Assembly (NCBI GenBank): GCA_963693365.1
Contig: CAVNZM010000003.1
Location: 4,898,001-4,962,000, forward strand
DNA: 64,000 nucleotides
Reading direction: 5' to 3'
DNA from: Amoebidium appalachense
Taxonomy: Eukaryota > Ichthyosporea
Both the position numbers and the translations under genes were made by a program. Shown piece by piece: positions 1 to 13,000 of the stretch (positions are counted from its first letter, which is position 1; the number at the start of each line of letters is the position of its first letter). Below the pieces are notes generated by a model that was not told where the DNA came from, ran no database searches, and worked only from the letters and a program-made list of their open reading frames with translations.

Positions 1-1471
1 CAACAAAGAACGTGTGGAGTGTAGAGTGGACACGCATACACGAACATGATGCATGAGCAGGCCTCAACTCTATGTGATCCGAAGAATGCGAGCAAGAAGA
101 AAACTGTGCGTGTGTGTGGGTGTGGGTGTGGGTGTGGGTAAGGGGCGGGTGGGGGTTGGAAAGGGGAGAGTGTGTGCGTGTGCCTAGGTTTACTTGTTTT
201 ATATTTAGTTTAGTTTTGTTTTTATTTCTTTTATTATTATTGTTATTATGTAGTATTTTTTTTTTTTTGGGGGGGGGGGGGGGGGGGGATGGGGGGGGGG
301 GGTTCTTACCACCGATGAAAACAGCTGATGTTCTCCCTACGTACACCTCTGATGTCGACAACTCCACCTTTCCCTCCTCCCACCCGTTCCATTTCCTTCG
401 CCCGAGCTCAAACCCCCCGTTTGGCACGGTTACTTTATTGTAATCGGAGAGGGGTAACATCTCGGCATTTGCAGATGTGATGAAAACATGGGGTGATAAT
501 GTGAGGAGTAGGAAGGATGAGTGTAGGACGATGCTCAGAAGGTGCATTTTCAAGTAGAGCTAAACGAATGTAGGTACGCTGCGATGATGGAAGTGCGCAT
601 GTGTGTGCAATTTAGCACACACGGTCACCACGTTTGTGTATGCCGCTATGCTATGGATGAAGTAGCTTTACGTGAGTGCATCTATTGCACGGTGGCGCGC
701 TGTGGAATACTTTCGTTGTTTGTTTAGTTATGCTACTAATAATTATACATTGATAGCACTTATATCCTTTACCTGCCTGGAGATGCACAAATCTAACAGC
801 ACAGTCTATGGGTTGACAAAACAGACGAGTTTCCTTCATGGGCTGGGAGAAAGGATCTTGTTGAAGCAATAGATCTTGTCATACCATGTGATTTGCTATA
901 AAGAGGTATTATTGCCTCTTATGCATCCTTGTATGTTACTCAAATGTAATAATAAGTTAGTGACGCAATATAGAGAGTGCAGGATGTCTAACTGGGAGAG
1001 AAAGGCGCCTTTCTGCACGCGCGTCCTGTGTGCCTCAATTTCAAAGGCAGATCTTATTGCTACGTGTGCTTATATAAATGGCAAGGCAAGTAGTTGTGTG
1101 CTCAGTGTATAGGGAGGTGTATTGTAAACTTTTACTCCTCTACTATTGGCAATGAAGTATCCCCTTTTCCCTTTCCTAAAAACGAAAAAAGATTTGCAAT
1201 TGACAGCCGCCCACACACACCTCTGATTCAATCCTCTGAAACCTGTGGCGTCATGTGATGATGGCCTTGGCTGAACCGTTCCCCCTTGATCGTCACCAAA
1301 TGCGGGGTCCAAATGTCATGAATATCCTAGGCATGTTGTACATCTATGATCTATCCTTCCCATTAATAAACGAATTATTCCATACGTCTTTGAATCACTA
1401 ACAGAACAAATTCTTTAAGTATCAATAGAGAAATGTACGCGCCAGATGTATCAAAAAAAAGTAACCGTTTA
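1..1471. other. No recognisable gene
   Basis: I see no conserved protein motif here. Short open frames lack any recognisable composition or splice context. A G/T-rich stretch and a poly-T/poly-G run lie near 240-302. Confidence 0.5.
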
Positions 1472-1479
1472 TGCTTGAA

Positions 1480-1654
1480 CAGGGCTGGAAATTACATTTT
1501 AGAATTACTGTATTTTGACACCTGGCGGATCGCCCCCGCTAATTGGCCTCGAGAGTTTTACTTGCTTTCTTATAGTGTAGCCCCAAATCTTTACTGTATT
1601 TTTTGAGAATTAACGGTATATTAAGTGTTAGAAACACTGTAATTTCCAGGCCTG
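1480..1654. mobile_element. hAT-type MITE (175 bp)
   Basis: The ends are imperfect 17-bp terminal inverted repeats starting CAGGGCTGGAAATTACA on the left; the right end reads CAGGCCTGGAAATTACA when reversed, a 16/17 match. It is flanked on both sides by a perfect 8-bp target duplication, tgcttgaa (1472-1479 and 1655-1662). A CAGGG-type terminus with an 8-bp duplication is the signature of hAT transposons. The interior is far too short for a transposase, so this is a non-autonomous copy mobilised in trans. Confidence 0.88.
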
Positions 1655-1662
1655 TGCTTGAA

Positions 1663-3426
1663 GAACATTGGAGAATTAATAAAGAAATTGAAAAGGCTTT
1701 TTCCCCCCGGCGCTCCGCCCGCGGGATGCTCACTGGTGAAGAGTCGAAATGTGCGTATCTTAAATTTGATTAGTTAACTAATGAGAACGTTTTTGATTGG
1801 CTATAACGATTATTTAGGATAATGATTCTTGGATTTACGGCCAAATTACGGGCTAGGAATGCACTTCTGCTCTCTCTGCACCGGATCCCCGAACACAGTG
1901 CCCAAAGAATCATTCAGTTTGAGCATGTACGATAAATACGCTGCCTTCGGCGTTTTACCCACTCTTTTTCCTTATCATTTCGATCTCTTTTTGTGTCTGT
2001 CGGAGTGAGGCATGCCTCCTTGCGAGTCGCGACGCTGAAGCAGGGTGTGAAAATTTGTGCTCTGTGCTGATTAGCCCGCTTTTTTCTGATCTTGAATGCG
2101 GGCCCTCATCGGGTCAGCAAACATTTTGATAAATTTTCCTCTTCTCTGGAGTCTGAGCACTTCCTAAAAAATGACACAACTCCAAAAGCTATAGAAATCT
2201 TCATAAGAGGCCCTAGGGGTCTTTTGGTGACAAAATGTCCGAAAAGCCGCAAGTTCTAAATGCGGCACTGTGCCATAGCCTGATCGGTGCCTGCCGAAGT
2301 TCCAACCAGCATGAGGTTTCGCACACTTTCATGAATAGTGTAAATCAGAAATCATTCAGTGACTTGTTAACATATGTATCACTGCCATCGGCTCACTCAT
2401 CATGCATTCATACGCTAGTATATTTGAGTACAGCACTAATTTATATTAGGACATGCATGTTATATATGTGATGTGTATGGTTACATGGATATCTTTGATT
2501 TACTATCTATTTAATCTAATACTTTCAAAAGATCATTTGCTTCGCTCGTTCAGATCTGTTTGGTCGTCGGGATGAGCATTTCCAGGGTGTGAAATACGTT
2601 ACCAGTGCCCAAACAATATTACAATTATCGATGCGTTGCTAAAAATAGCATCCTCTGGTGCAGGGTTGGAATGCAGGCAGCGGGCTACTTTTGCTGTTAC
2701 GTGATCATGATCGACGTCCTGAAACACAACGGCAGTCACATGTGACTGTACACGAATAAACTGCAATTATAATAAGTATCATATCTGTATGGCATAATAC
2801 TCCTGGTAACTAAGTCACATATTGTTATACAGCACAAAACATCCGATCAGGCCAGGGGGCCAATGGTGTACATAAAAAGCCGGGCCGCCGGATCCGGAGA
2901 ACGGGGGGAGGGAGGGGGGGGGGAGGGGGGGGGGTGGGGGCACGAGGGAGAGAGACGCACACATGTACAGAGAGAAGGCACGAAGGGGAGAGAGAGAGAG
3001 AGAGATGCAGTCACAATTGAGAAGTGAACATATGTAAGCAAACAAACAGAATCAAGTAAAATTGCAATTGACGAACGTTAACTTCAAAGCTCTTGCAATT
3101 CTAGCACACGGACTTACGTACTCCAACATGAATGCAGTACACACACGTGCACACACACATAGGTTAGGTTCACATGTACAGGCCTTTTGCACAGAGCCAG
3201 TGACTGTGCATGCGCCCGTCACCGGTACCGCCGCATGATATCAAACAACAGCTACCGAGTCTACAATTATGTACCCACTGGACTGGCTTACGTAAGTAGC
3301 CGGCCAGCGGCAACTTACAAGGTATGTTGAGCCGGGCCGCAGGGAGACAGTCACTCAAAGTGACGATACCGAGTCCTCATCTTCGGAATCTGAGAACGGT
3401 GACAATATTATTAGCGGTACGCGATC
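1663..3426. other. Intergenic, no recognisable gene
   Basis: No conserved coding sequence was seen. It contains a G-rich/GA-rich stretch at about 2895-3005. The open frame at 2235-2471 resembles no family I know. Confidence 0.45.
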
Positions 3427-3432
3427 ATTCAT

Positions 3433-4152
3433 GATAAGTCGACCGCGAGCCACATAAGTGGCTCATTTCTGTCGAAATAGCCACAAAAGTGGCTCGTTTC
3501 GGACGAGTGCCCACCCCTACAGCTTAGTGGTCAAGAGTCGCGCGCGCTTTCTTGGTATGCCCAATTAGCTGCTGAAGTGTTCTGTCGCAACACAGTCTTT
3601 TTCGTCTCTGGGCCAAGGTGATTGGTACAATAAAAGAGGGTGCCAGCACTTGCCAACCAACAAGGGGTATCGCGGTTTTTTCGCATTCTTCGCGATCGGC
3701 CATTTTCCAGATCGAATTCGGCCCGAATTCCGCCGGAAGAGGATGAACCGCTTGAAAACGCTACATAGTGAACTCGATGAAAACGCAACAAAAAGCCTTG
3801 AACTTTTGTCACTCGCATGCCAACACTATTTCCTTTGTTTTCCAATATGCCTTTGGGGGTGCTGTGCACCCTCTAGTCCATGTACCGTGTATATTAATGG
3901 AGAAAATGCTAGAAAAATCCGTTTTGCAGTCACGTGCGCTACTTCCGATCCCAAGACGCCAATGCGTTATTATGGTAATTTCCACAAACCTACACAATCT
4001 TGGTGTCTAAGTGACCACCGTGAAGTGAGGAACACGCCTGCTGTGTTTTTTTTTTTTTTTTTGTGTTCGTGCGTGTTGCGCTATAAGTAGCGCACTTACG
4101 CAAACCCCACATTCGAGCCACAAAAGTGGCTCAAATCGGCGGTCGACTTATC
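3433..4152. mobile_element. Non-autonomous TIR DNA element, 720 bp
   Basis: Perfect 14-bp terminal inverted repeats (gataagtcgaccgc at 3433-3446; its reverse complement at 4139-4152) are flanked by a 6-bp direct duplication attcat (3427-3432 and 4153-4158). Just inside each end is the palindrome gagccac-atAA/aaaa-gtggctc, with a second copy at the left end, giving three copies in all. The open frame at 3650-4090 (146 codons) shows no transposase signature such as DDE/D spacing, so I call it non-autonomous. The superfamily is unassigned. Confidence 0.75.
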
Positions 4153-4158
4153 ATTCAT

Positions 4159-6340
4159 TTCCAAAAAGTAATCGGGGCAGGTTGCCACTTAACCCTAGCA
4201 ACCCGAGTGCGCCATATATGTGTTTTCGAGAGGTGCTGGTTGGGCGGAAAAGGCTCAAAAGTATGGAAAAAGATGTGTCCAAGTATTATGTGATGAAAAT
4301 AGAAACGTTCTCTAACAGCTTTAACCATGTTTATACGCCTCTTTTTATTTTTTTTATAGGACCCTTTTTCTATAGAAGTGAGTTCCGGAAACGTGCTTTC
4401 GGATTTTCGAAAGCCATCATGAACTACCATGTGCGAGTGAGGGAAGTGTGTGATTGGCTCAGCGAGCTCAGAAATCGTTTGGCCAAATGGTTGATTAGCT
4501 TTGGCGTCACTGCGGCAACGTGTTGCCGTGATAAGCGCTAGCGCACATGTACACGCCCTTTCCACTCGCATTATGCATGCCATTTTGCGAGATCACAAAA
4601 GGTGTATGTACTGTACATGTAGGCAATACGTAAAATTTAATCAGGGGCGTGCTGTATTCTGACTCATTGTTTCGTGTTTCGTGTGTAGGGGCATGCCCCT
4701 ATATCTCTATCTTTGTCTTTCCTAAATCCTTTTTCACAAGTACAATTGTGGCCTGCAAGCTGTTGATTGGGTCGCGGGAGCAGGTCTTCCACATGTAAGA
4801 TGCTGATGTAGACGTCATGATGTACGTACGCGTAGCTGGCGCTACGCTACAATAGCGCTACGCACAACGGTAGTGTCGTGGAGCTCAATATCATACCCTA
4901 CGTTGCTTCTATAAAGAAAATGCAGTAAAGGTGTTTGCATTTTATGTGTGGATTTTGTCCGCAACCTTCAAGGTTTGCCCAACTTGCCCATGGCTTGCAA
5001 TGAAATCTTATAGAGGGAAAACTATCATGACCGATCGCGAGGCATTTTCCAACGATACATAGCCTACTGGCCCAGCGCTGCAAATGAGGGAACATAGTAT
5101 ACGTATACCTCTGTATACCTCGTACGTAAAGTACAAAACTCTCCCGTGTCATACGTACATACATCCCTACGTACATGCATATGTTGCGAACGTCTACGTA
5201 TACGTATCATAGACAGTATGGATGCGCTAGGTCCGGGGCGAATCTGCCCCTACCAACCGAGGCCTGGCCATGCGAACATGTACGTTCAATCGAATGCCTC
5301 AAACTACACACGGTTCCCATGCGCAGTGCTCGCAGCGGACGCGGCTACAAGCTTGCGAGAGTTGAGAGAGGTTTACAGGCGCCAACATTGTGCAATGCGA
5401 GGCCTACGCGTAACGTTCCCGCGGGTATGCACCCGGACTTTATACAGGTCAGAGCGAGATCAGCCTGGAGAAAGCTAGCCGTGATAGTGGACAAATCCGA
5501 TGGACAGCAAGACCCAACAAGAGACTGCCAGTTTCACGGCAGTCTAAGGCGTCTTTAGTTGCAAAAAACCTCACTCATAATAGTTACATGTGGTAATGTT
5601 ATGAATATTTTATACATTTATTTTTTGTGTATAAAAATATTGAGCAGTTTACGCTGTATAATGGGACAAACACGAAAATCAGGCAACAAACAAATCGGCC
5701 GCATTCGCGTTGCATACTATGATGACCAATGATATTGACGCCTTACACGAGCACACGAACTCGCCGCCGAAACGGCTCCCTTCTCCGGTTGTGTGAAATC
5801 TCTGTGCTATATGATAACCATGTTTTCCTTTTTTTTGGTTTTTTTTCACGGATTTACAGAAGTCCTTTTGGGTTTATAACAGTTGTTTCCGCATGACAGT
5901 AAAGTTACGTGTGCGATTGCTTCTGGATGCTCAATAGGATAGCTTCAACACTCAAATAGATGGGACCCTCAAATGGACGTGAGTGCATGCATGCATTTGG
6001 CATCTTTTGTATCAGTCTTATCAGTGATGTAAAGGTGTTCTTTTTTGCCTCCCGTGCTCTTCAGTCACGTTATCCCAAGGCTGCCCAGCTGAAAAGACGG
6101 TTTACTTTATTTTCACCGGTGTTCCGCTAGTTTTTCGTATCATTTCGCGGACTTGACCTCGCCTGAGGTATACGCCTACAGGCGCATGTAGGCCGTCGCT
6201 CTGGTTGGGATCCCATCGACAAACTCACATGGCAAGCTCATCGCGATCTATCCCTGGAAAGAGCCGATAAAATCGACCAATCTGGATCGCTCGAAGTCTG
6301 GCCCAAACATTTTTTGTTCCCATCATCGCTTGCGCTCGGG
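4159..6340. other. Intergenic, no recognisable gene
   Basis: Overlapping open frames on both strands (for example 4182-4541 plus, 4155-4583 minus, 5175-5558 plus) have no motif I recognise. They are left as unsupported. Confidence 0.4.
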
Positions 6341-6349
6341 TTCCTAACG

Positions 6350-6437
6350 CATGCACACACACGCACACACACACGCACGCTGTGGCACGCACGTACACGC
6401 GCACACGCACGCACGCACAAACACACAAGTGACGCGT

Positions 6438-6475
<38 letters not shown>

Positions 6476-6645
6476 ACACACACACACAGCCACACACAGT
6501 GGCTTACATGCCACGTGTGCACACCCACTCATGTACATGCATGCGTGCCAAGTGGCACGCATACACTGACTCACTCTCACAAACACATGCATGTATCGGG
6601 ATCCCCGTCGCCACATTAACACACACGCAAACACACACACGCGCA

Positions 6646-6708
<63 letters not shown>

Positions 6709-6734
6709 CATACACACACGCACACACACGCACA

Positions 6735-6771
<37 letters not shown>

Positions 6772-6817
6772 CAGACACACATGCACACACACACAGGCAC
6801 ACACACACACACACATG

Positions 6818-6851
<34 letters not shown>

Positions 6852-6870
6852 CGCACACGGGTGCACAGAG
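6350..6870. repeat. Compound (CA)n microsatellite, about 500 bp
   Basis: Long runs of CA are interrupted by CG, GCAC and short unique words. The many open frames of Thr-His or Cys-Val across it on both strands are repeat artefacts. Confidence 0.95.
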
Positions 6871-7147
6871 TGCACACGCATATGTATGTTATCACAAAAA
6901 CACATGCCCACGACGTCGTGCATGCATCACATGATATAACGATACATGTACACGTGCTCCTGCACTTTTGGATTCCGCTTCTGCCCCATGTCATGTCAAC
7001 ATTTGTCTCGTGCAACATCTGATTTGAAAAACCTGTTGTGGCGGATGCTATTTCGAATCCCCTCTCGCTGAGGGAGAAAAAGGTTTATGTAAATTTAACA
7101 ATAAAAAAATAAATAAATAAATCAGCCCACACCATGTAGGTAGGGGT

Positions 7148-7189
<42 letters not shown>

Positions 7190-8300
7190 GGAATCAAGAA
7201 AGGGCTTCCGGCTCGAGATCTAGAAACAGAGCTCGAGAACATATGACTGCCCTGAGCTCGAAGAGGCAGTGCCATTTGCTGGGGCAGAGAGGGTTGGGGA
7301 AGGGGGGGGGGGGGGGGGAGGAGGTGAGGGGAGGGGGAGGGAGAAGGGGTGGGTGGGTGGGGGGGGGGGGGGGGGGGGGAGGGGGGGGGGAGGGGGGAGG
7401 GATGGGAGGGGCTGGAATTGGACAATGGGAGTTATATCACCTGCTAACGTTGTGTAAACGTTATGTTTGTCGTAGTGGAAATATTATCTTTTTCACCATC
7501 GTGCAACTTTCTTCGAAACCAACATTACTGTTAAGACATGCAGGGGGCAAAAGGGGGGGGGGGGGGGGGGGGGAAGGGGGGGTCCGAAATACACAGAGAA
7601 AACGACAGAGGGTTGTAATTGTGATAGTAGGAGTGATATTATAGGTCTAGGGGCCACCGGTACTCACCTGAAGTCGGATAACGACCGACCAAATTAAATT
7701 TTAAATTTTAATTGCTGTTAATTAATAAATAACTTCATCGTGGCGGGGAGAAATCAAAAACAGATATAGAAAAAGAAATCTTCGTTAAAGTCGAAACTTT
7801 TTTGCAACTACCAGATCTAATAATGACGAGGCAAAGGGCACAACCCCACACCCGGCTCTTTTAAAGTGGGTTTCTTTTAGGCCGATTCAAGCATATAAAT
7901 CATGATATAAAACTGCAATCTTCTTCCCAACGCTTTATTAATAATATTCCCTTCTGTAATACTTTTTTTTTCGCCGCCTTTTCTTTTCCTTTTTTGTTGT
8001 ATTATGACACATCTGTGCCTAGCTGCCGGCAAAACGATGGTGCACAGCTGATCCGCAACATGCCAATCATATAGCTAGAATCCCCTCTGACCCGGCCCGA
8101 CCCGGAAGTCTAAAAGAAACCCCCTTAAACCAGGTCTGACTTCTTTCCAACTGAATGAAAGTTTTACAAACATGTCAAAAATTCTAAAATTGTTAACCCC
8201 ATCTAGTCCCCCTGTCCGCAAAATTTACTGTGAGATCATCATGAGCTCATCACAAGAGTATATGCGGGGGGAAAGAAAATAAAAAACGAAACTGACGAAG
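6871..8300. other. Intergenic with poly-G tracts
   Basis: G homopolymers lie at about 7145-7188, 7300-7317, 7361-7396 and 7552-7573. No gene was recognised. Confidence 0.6.
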
Positions 8301-8305
8301 AAACT

Positions 8306-8307
<2 letters not shown>

Positions 8308-8377
<70 letters not shown>
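8308..8377. repeat. T31-GAT-A36 homopolymer palindrome
   Basis: About 31 T residues are followed by a three-base spacer and about 36 A residues, a potential perfect hairpin. It lies downstream of the TAT-A 3' end. Confidence 0.9.
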
Positions 8378-8382
<5 letters not shown>

Positions 8383-8652
8383 AAACTCTCTGATGCTACA
8401 TACTGAATGCGATGTACCCAAAAAAAGATTGCACAAATCAACGAAATCAGAACTAGAAGTGATAAGAAATCTAGATCAATTACTACCTCACGTAGGACTC
8501 CAGCATACGGTGCTAAACCTCTTACTAAGCAGCTTACAAATAAAGAATCTACTTTAAGATCAAGAAGTTAACCGAGATCTCGTACCGTACCTCATGCAAT
8601 GTACTACTGGTATTACAGAAAACAACAAACACACTAAAACAATTTGAAGATA

Positions 8653-8665
8653 TTTATTATTTATT
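8653..8665 (-). promoter_or_regulatory. Two AATAAA polyadenylation signals, TAT-A
   Basis: On the minus strand AATAAA occurs twice within 13 bases, about 35-45 bases beyond the TAA stop at 8697-8699. The element survives although the gene body is broken. Confidence 0.55.
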
Positions 8666-8815
8666 GAATTACCCAAGTAAAAAAGTAAAAAGAGTTTTAT
8701 TCTTCCTTCTGGGGACCGTACTTTGCGCAAAACTCAGCCATTCGATCGTATGCCTCTTCCAGTTTATCCTTCCGGGAGGTGAAGACGATGCGCATGTAAC
8801 TGGGATAGCCGAAGC

Positions 8816-8941
<126 letters not shown>

Positions 8942-9859
8942 GCATGCGCATGTGTGGAGCCCCGCGGGGGGGGGGGGGGGGGGGGGGGGAGGGGGGGAGG
9001 GGGGGGGGGTTTCAGTTATTTCTTGAATGGGGGGCGGCGGGGCAGGTTTGATACAGAACACGTGCAAATACAAACATTGCAGACTGAAAAAAGGAGAACG
9101 CCGGGGGAGGGGGGGGGGGGTCCGGCCGTAAAAAAGATTTAAGAGGGTAAAAAACAGGCTGGAAGAAGGAAGAAGCCTTGTGGAGGAGTAGGGAGTGCGC
9201 GGGGGGGGGGGGGGGGGGGGGGAGGGGGGAGGGGGGGGGGAGGGGGGGAGGGGGGGAGGGGGGGATTGGTTATCTTTGTCTGTGAAGCAGCTGTGTGTAT
9301 GAGTGTGCACTACACGTGCGATTGTGGTTGGGTGTATATGTGTGTGTTCCTGTTTGTTCTAAGGATCAAAGTGCGAAAGGCGGGGGGGGAGGGGGGGGAG
9401 GGAGGGGGGGGGGGGGGGGGGGGGGAGAAGGGAGAGAGAAAAGGGCAGCGAGAAGAGAGAGACAGAGACACACACACAGAGAGAGAGGGAGGGGGGAAGG
9501 AAGAGAGAGGAGGAAGGGGGGAGGGGGGAGGGGTCAACTCACCACGGCAGGGAGACACAAGACCGACTGTTCAGCAACGAGAGCCTCACAGAAGTCAACA
9601 TCATTTTTGAAGGCGGGGAATTTTGACATTTCAATTTGCACATGTATAGATCCCCAATCATACATAGAATGAGTACGGCTTTTTCTATTCGGGAAAAGGA
9701 TACGTGTAGGACATAAAGGCGAAAAAAATTCAAAGGGACAACAGCATGCAGTTTCGTCCCCCCCCCCCCCCCCCCCCCCCCCCCTACTTCCGCCCGAAAA
9801 ACGAAAACAAACAAAAAAGGAAAAAACGCAACTGATCTTTGGGGCACCTTAAAATATAG

Positions 9860-10160
9860 ATTTTACATCATACCTGTATTAAATCCCTCTGCTTCTTTCT
9901 GTATTTTCTGTATTGAACCCCCCCTCCCCCTCCTCTTCCACATTGATCCACCCTGCCTCTTTCTCTATTGAATCCCCTGCATTTTTGAATCCCCTGCATT
10001 TTTGATCTTCTAAACCTCTTGCCTCCTCGCTAATAACCCCCCCCCCCCTCTTTATTAAATCCCCATGCTTTTCTGTATTGGACCCCTTCTTTCTTTCTAT
10101 TGAAACCCTCCCTCTCCTTTTTTCTTTATTGAAAAAACCCCCCATTTTTCCCGTGTTAGA
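9860..10160. repeat. Degenerate minisatellite in TAT-A intron 10
   Basis: Loose tandem units of about 25-35 bases based on 'TTTCTNTATTGAAcCCCC'. The same repeat occupies the homologous intron of TAT-B at about 43975-44450, where it is longer, so it predates the duplication. Confidence 0.65.
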
Positions 10161-10289
10161 CCCCACTCACCATCAGATACATCGTGCCTTGAGACATGAG
10201 GGAACGCAGGCCGTCAATCTTGCTTAGATGATCAAAATAGAGCTCGGCATGCTCCTGTGTGTGTGTGTGTGTGTGTGCGTGTGTGTGCG

Positions 10290-10337
<48 letters not shown>

Positions 10338-10478
10338 CGTGCGTGTGTGCGCGCGTGTGTGTGTGTGTCAATTATGGGTGCATTTAGCTGTTAGCTCAGC
10401 AACGGTTAGTCTGTTGAAGCGGTGACAATAAAGAGAAGTAACTATTAGGAGTCGGAGCTGGGTGGAGTGGGCGCCCGC

Positions 10479-10511
<33 letters not shown>

Positions 10512-10930
10512 GACGCAGATCGAGGATAGACACAATGACTTAAACTTGGTGAGAAGACAAGATAACAGTTGTAGTGGTTATGCAAGGTCACAGGTGAGAC
10601 CCCGGGGGGAGGTGGGGGTGGGTGGGGAAGGGAGTGGTTGGGAGGGGAAAAAGGGGGGGGGGGGGGGGGGGGGAGGGGGGGGGGAGAAGAGGGGGAGAAC
10701 CACAATTTTCTTTTTGGAAAACCCATACGATAAAGTTTAAGTGACCGATAACGGCTCACATATGTGCTTGAAATAGAGGTTATAAATTCATCAAATTGTC
10801 GACAAAGGGGTGAGATAAAAAACTATTTCTTTTCGTCAGTTCAACGGATTAATGAATTATAAGGGTCCCACATTTTCACTGATGGCTTGGGTGATGCGGA
10901 CGTGTCTCACTGTGGATAAGGTAATTCTCG

Positions 10931-10982
<52 letters not shown>

Positions 10983-11141
10983 ATGTGTGCATGTGTGTGT
11001 CTTATTGAGTCCCACATAAAACTCATGGGGGGTGCTATGCCGAATTTCATTCAAGGCGCCCTGCACAAGAGCGTTGGGCCCAACGAGAACATGCATCATG
11101 TTTTCGATGCCCGCACGGATCTGTGTACGTGTGTGTGTCAC

Positions 11142-11185
<44 letters not shown>

Positions 11186-11222
11186 TGTTTGTGTGTTTGT
11201 GTTTGTGTGTGTATGTGTGCTC

Positions 11223-11263
<41 letters not shown>

Positions 11264-11538
11264 TCTGTTAGTGATCCCCACATGCGATGAAGAAGGGGGT
11301 TGAAGAGGGTGTGTGTGTGTGTGTGTGTGTTGGGGGGGGGGGGGGGGGGAGAAGGGGGAGGGGAGGAGGGACGTTATGACAAGGGCAATGTTTCAGAAAC
11401 CCCCCCCCCCCCCCCCCCCCTCTCCACCTTTAGCACCCACCTATGTAGGTGCACTGGGCCACTAGAATATGATGTAATTACCCATTTGTAGATTTGCACA
11501 TACACAGGTATGCGTATTAAATACAACATGAAACACAC

Positions 11539-11576
<38 letters not shown>

Positions 11577-11817
11577 AAGTGAAACCCCTGTAGCAGCGCT
11601 TGGGAGAAAGGGGGGGGGGAGGGAGGGAGAGTGGGAGAGGGGAGGGGAAGGGGGGGGGGGGGGGAGGGGGGGGAGGGGGGAATGTGGAAGCACGGAAAAG
11701 AGATGGGGGGGAGGATGGGGGTGTGCATGGGGAGGGAAGGATGAATGAGAAGGGCAGCCCCCCTCCCCCCCCTCCCCTGCCCAGGGGGGGGGGAGGGGGG
11801 AGGGGGGAAGAGGGGGG

Positions 11818-11861
<44 letters not shown>

Positions 11862-11990
11862 ACATGCCTCATCCAAAGCACCGATACGATCATACATGAG
11901 GATCCAGCCCATCCTCCATCCGGGCACAAGATACTGCTTGCTGATGCCGCTGCACGTCTGCACCCCCACACTCATCAAGACAAGTTTTTT

Positions 11991-11993
<3 letters not shown>

Positions 11994-12056
<63 letters not shown>
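11994..12056. repeat. Poly-C tract of about 60 bases
   Basis: Nearly uninterrupted C. It lies in TAT-A intron 7, just upstream of exon 8 in the minus sense (on the minus strand it reads as poly-G). Confidence 0.9.
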
Positions 12057-12070
<14 letters not shown>

Positions 12071-12963
12071 ACCTGCACTTAATACCTTGATACCCGCCAA
12101 AACTTCCGTGCACCCTTGCCCTTCAAATAAATCTTCCTATATTCCCCCTTTGGATACATTCAGTCCCTATCTCCCCCCCTCCTCCCCTCCCTCGATCCCT
12201 TCCTCCCCCCCCCCCCCTCCCCCCCCCCAAAAAAAAGACCATTGCAATTTCTACCCAAATCTTTCTTCCTCTGATGCATGATTGAGAAAGGATAGAATGG
12301 ACGATGTTAGGTAGAATGACATCAAAATGGATAAGATTACAATGGACTCAATGGAAGCGTCCACCCGAAAAAGCGTAAGCAGGAGGGGAGGGCAGAGGAC
12401 GTGACTTTCAAGTGATGCTGCGAACAAAAAGTTAAAAAAATTAAATCGGTCCTTCCACAAAGCTTTTTTGTTTTTCTATTCTCAATTACTTCGTGGTTTT
12501 GTTCAGATTCCCCAAGTGTCCCACGTTTTTCTTTCTCCTTTTTTCAGATGTTCCCTTCCCTCCCCTCTCTCTCCCCCCCCCCCCCCCCCCTCTCCCCCCC
12601 TTCCCCCTTAAAAATAAAAAAAAAAAAAAAAAAAAAAAGGGAAAAAAAAAATCATGCATTTTGGGGGGTTTTTTGCTCCCCAGAAGTTTCGTGCTCTCAG
12701 GAGACCCACCAAAACAGGGACAGTTTTGGACAGGGGGCCGAGGGCGGTGAATTTTCGTCTCCAAAGACGTGTGCGCGCATGTGTGTGCTTGTTACGCCTG
12801 TTCATGTGCGTAGACAAATGTAGGAGGTAAGCCGTGCAAGCAAACATCTTCGTGTGTGCAAGATAAAAAGGACCAAGAACTGACAAGCACACAATTTAGT
12901 CTTTATTTTGGGTGGGGGGAGGGAGGGGGGGTGGGGGGGTGGGGGGGGAGGGGGGGGGGGGGG

Positions 12964-13000
<37 letters not shown>

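Noticed and set aside
3515-3545. tRNA-like A-box (agcttagtggtcaagagtc)
   Set aside because: No B-box at the expected distance and no cloverleaf; it lies inside the 720-bp TIR element, so a SINE or tRNA call is not supported.
4155-4583. 142-codon minus frame and overlapping 119-codon plus frame
   Set aside because: Each is open over the other and neither has a recognisable motif or splice/promoter context. Chance openness cannot be excluded.
4815-4872. Short inverted words around gtagcgctacg as a regulatory palindrome
   Set aside because: Arms are short and interrupted, with no repeat elsewhere and no nearby gene to regulate.
6344-7018. Long open frames of Cys-Val or Thr-His repeats
   Set aside because: They are readings of a (CA)n/(GT)n microsatellite in all frames; dinucleotide repeats cannot make stops. 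The same applies to the frames over 8.7-9.3, 14.3-15.6, 43.0-43.9, 54.0-55.1 and 56.0-56.6 kb.
11538-12281. Poly-Pro/poly-Gly frames suggesting proline-rich proteins
   Set aside because: They come from C and G homopolymers inside TAT introns and contain no other conserved sequence.
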